Of a DNA stretch of 64,000 nt, positions 62,472 through 64,000 are shown piece by piece (positions within the stretch are counted from its first letter, which is position 1; each line of letters opens with the position of its first letter). Position numbers and translations under genes: made by a program. The notes below the pieces were generated by a model, which searched no databases, was not told the DNA's origin, and worked only from the letters and a program-made list of their open reading frames with translations. Source of the stretch: Agapetus fuscipes. Lineage: Eukaryota > Arthropoda > Insecta > Trichoptera > Glossosomatidae. The stretch lies in assembly GCA_951799405.1 (NCBI GenBank), contig OX637339.1:7192001-7256000 (forward strand). Reading direction: 5' to 3'.

Positions 62472-62815
62472 TCCTTATTCACTACAGCGAAGAGCATTTT
62501 TGAAAATAAAACGATAGTTATAAATGTATTTAAGTTTCCATGGTCGGATTCAGATGCTTGAAATTGTTCTTCCGGGTCTTGACCACGGTCCATTGCTTTA
62601 TTCTCTTCCTTTTTCTTGCTTACATTTTGTTACTATAATGTGAGTAACTTTGTTGGAGCTCTGTTACCTTCTGGTAGAAGAAATCCGGAAGAACAATTTC
62701 ACGTGAGGTGATAAAATATTTGTGCTCCATTGCGAATCAAGCCCGCTACTTTCCAACTACAAGTCTGAAGCGTTAGCGACTAGACTACGACCAGACAAAA
62801 CAAAGCTTAAATCAT
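62472..62815 (-). mobile_element. SINE-B, right half, with a further small hairpin insertion
   Basis: The body resumes 'CAGCGAAGAGCATTTTTGAA' and ends in a tRNA-like head (inverted GTCGTAGTCTAGTCGCTAAC). GAAATTGTTCTTCCGG (62560-62575) and its perfect inverse (62685-62700) bound a 141-base insert. Confidence 0.68.
62560..62700. mobile_element. Small inverted-repeat element, 16-bp perfect ends
   Basis: GAAATTGTTCTTCCGG and its inverse enclose about 109 non-coding bases, inserted in the SINE-B. Confidence 0.65.
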
Positions 62816-64000
62816 TCTGCTGTCTTATACCTGTCAGAAAAATCTTCTCAATGTTATTGTTATCTTCTTAACAAATGATATTATTCACACACAGTTAGTC
62901 CACGGCTTATCCACTGTCTAAAGTGGCTTCTCTGTATAAAAAAAAAGATGATCCGTGGTTCATATGTTTATTCTTTTGAATATTCTTCCTCTACTTTACT
63001 GAAAAACTTTTTCACAAAAATGTGTAGCGTATTCACCAACAATACTGAAGTTTAATGTATCTGACAGTTGGTTACTTAAGTCTGTTACTGTATAAGTCAA
63101 TGGTGAATACGAAGTATGAAAATTACTGCTTTAGTTAACAATTTAATGAAATAATGGTAGATTGTTAATCGCTCAAAATACTGGCACTGTAACTTAATTC
63201 AGAGATATTTTGTCTTTGAATAGTGTTGTAGGTATTATAGATTTTACTTTACTTAAGATACTTACGCCTGTATTCACAGACAATGCTTATGATCTCACTA
63301 TGTTTTTGTATATTTACATCCTTATTCACAAAGAAGATTTCATATACTTCTATTGCTATGTATGGAGTTATAAACAGATGATTTTTCTGCAATAGACGTG
63401 CTTAAATTTGACATGACACATAGCATGTACTCGGTACAAATTCCAAACACCCAAAAAATTGTGATGCCACATGGCCGGCTTGATAGTGAAAAGCCAAACT
63501 TATAATTATTATTGGTTGCTAAGGACCTTAATCATATAGACTTGTAATGTTAACTCGCCGAGATAAAATTGTAATTTCAAATGTTTTGCCCAGTCCATAA
63601 CGGTGTATATGAAAATTAATTCCATCTATATGACTAGCGCATTCAAACCCAAGTAGTAATTAAAGCTCTGTTTAGTATTTCCGTGCGCTATGAGATCGCT
63701 AAACATTGCTTGTGTATACAGGTCTTATCATAGGTAGAGCCTTTAATATTAATTTTTAATACCTGAAAACTTCTGTTTTATGTTTAAAATTTATTATTTA
63801 TAATTCTTGAGTATTTGTCAATTATTTTTATGAATTGATGATAGATTTTGAATGTATTTTTTTTTTTGAAAGAGAAGAAATCGTAGTTTTGTAAGATTTA
63901 ACTGTCTGGTATTAGATAAAATAAAAACAAAAATTTGAATTAATGTTATGTATATATATATGCATTTTCATAATGTAGGAAATGCCCCAAGTACATAACA
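62816..64000. other. Unassigned AT-rich flank
   Basis: No gene or complete repeat recognised. 63440-63575 contains words shared with family F MITEs (TTGTGATGCCACATGG, GGTTGCTAAGGACCTTA, CTCGCCGAGA). The frame at 63210-63395 has no recognisable motif. Confidence 0.5.

Noticed and set aside
63210..63395. 61-codon frame near the window end
   Set aside because: AT-rich, hydrophobic by composition, no splice or family evidence.

Overview
The window is a stretch of animal nuclear genome, most likely an insect. The supporting features are spliced genes with GT-AG introns, AT-rich non-coding DNA, many tRNA-derived SINEs, non-LTR retrotransposon fragments, hAT/pogo/Harbinger/Helitron relics and a short (TTAGG)n tract. 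The order within insects cannot be fixed from the sequence.

Two protein-coding genes can be read exon by exon, and they lie head to head. On the minus strand (CDS 20330 down to 10352) is a six-exon PLCXD-type gene (PI-PLC X domain protein). All exon phases agree and give a 318-residue protein with both catalytic histidines. On the plus strand (51923 to 61172, probably with a first coding exon at 21869-22340) is a 6-phosphofructo-2-kinase/fructose-2,6-bisphosphatase (PFKFB). Its P-loop and its bisphosphatase His/Glu/His triad are visible. With the proposed first exon the CDS is 1854 bases (617 residues) and has a 29.6-kb first intron. About 1.5 kb containing GC-rich sequence and a degenerate tandem repeat separates the two start codons and could hold a shared bidirectional promoter.

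Everything else recognised is repeat-derived. Positions 1-10100 lie downstream of PLCXD and hold LINE tails, inverted-repeat MITEs and SINEs. The PLCXD introns hold a pogo-like element with TA target duplication, SINEs, a 30-bp minisatellite and a Helitron 3' end. PFKFB intron 1 (22.3-51.9 kb) holds a 172-bp satellite array with a dimeric higher-order pattern between perfect inverted repeats, a Harbinger derivative, hAT elements with 8-bp target duplications, and a 64-bp perfect palindrome. PFKFB introns 2-7 hold more SINE/LINE copies and a 28-bp pyrimidine-rich minisatellite. Downstream of PFKFB is a layered nest: SINE, then MITE, then hAT. One SINE-like family of about 250 bp (called Rep-A here) occurs about 23 times. 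Names such as Rep-A, SINE-B, SINE-C, SINE-D, LINE-R and LINE-L are local labels, not database names.

The two genes need not work together. PFKFB makes and degrades fructose-2,6-bisphosphate to set glycolytic flux; PLCXD proteins are intracellular PI-PLC-like hydrolases. The most unusual material is structural: a hairpin-element family with shared leader motifs but locus-specific arms, and the satellite enclosed by inverted repeats.
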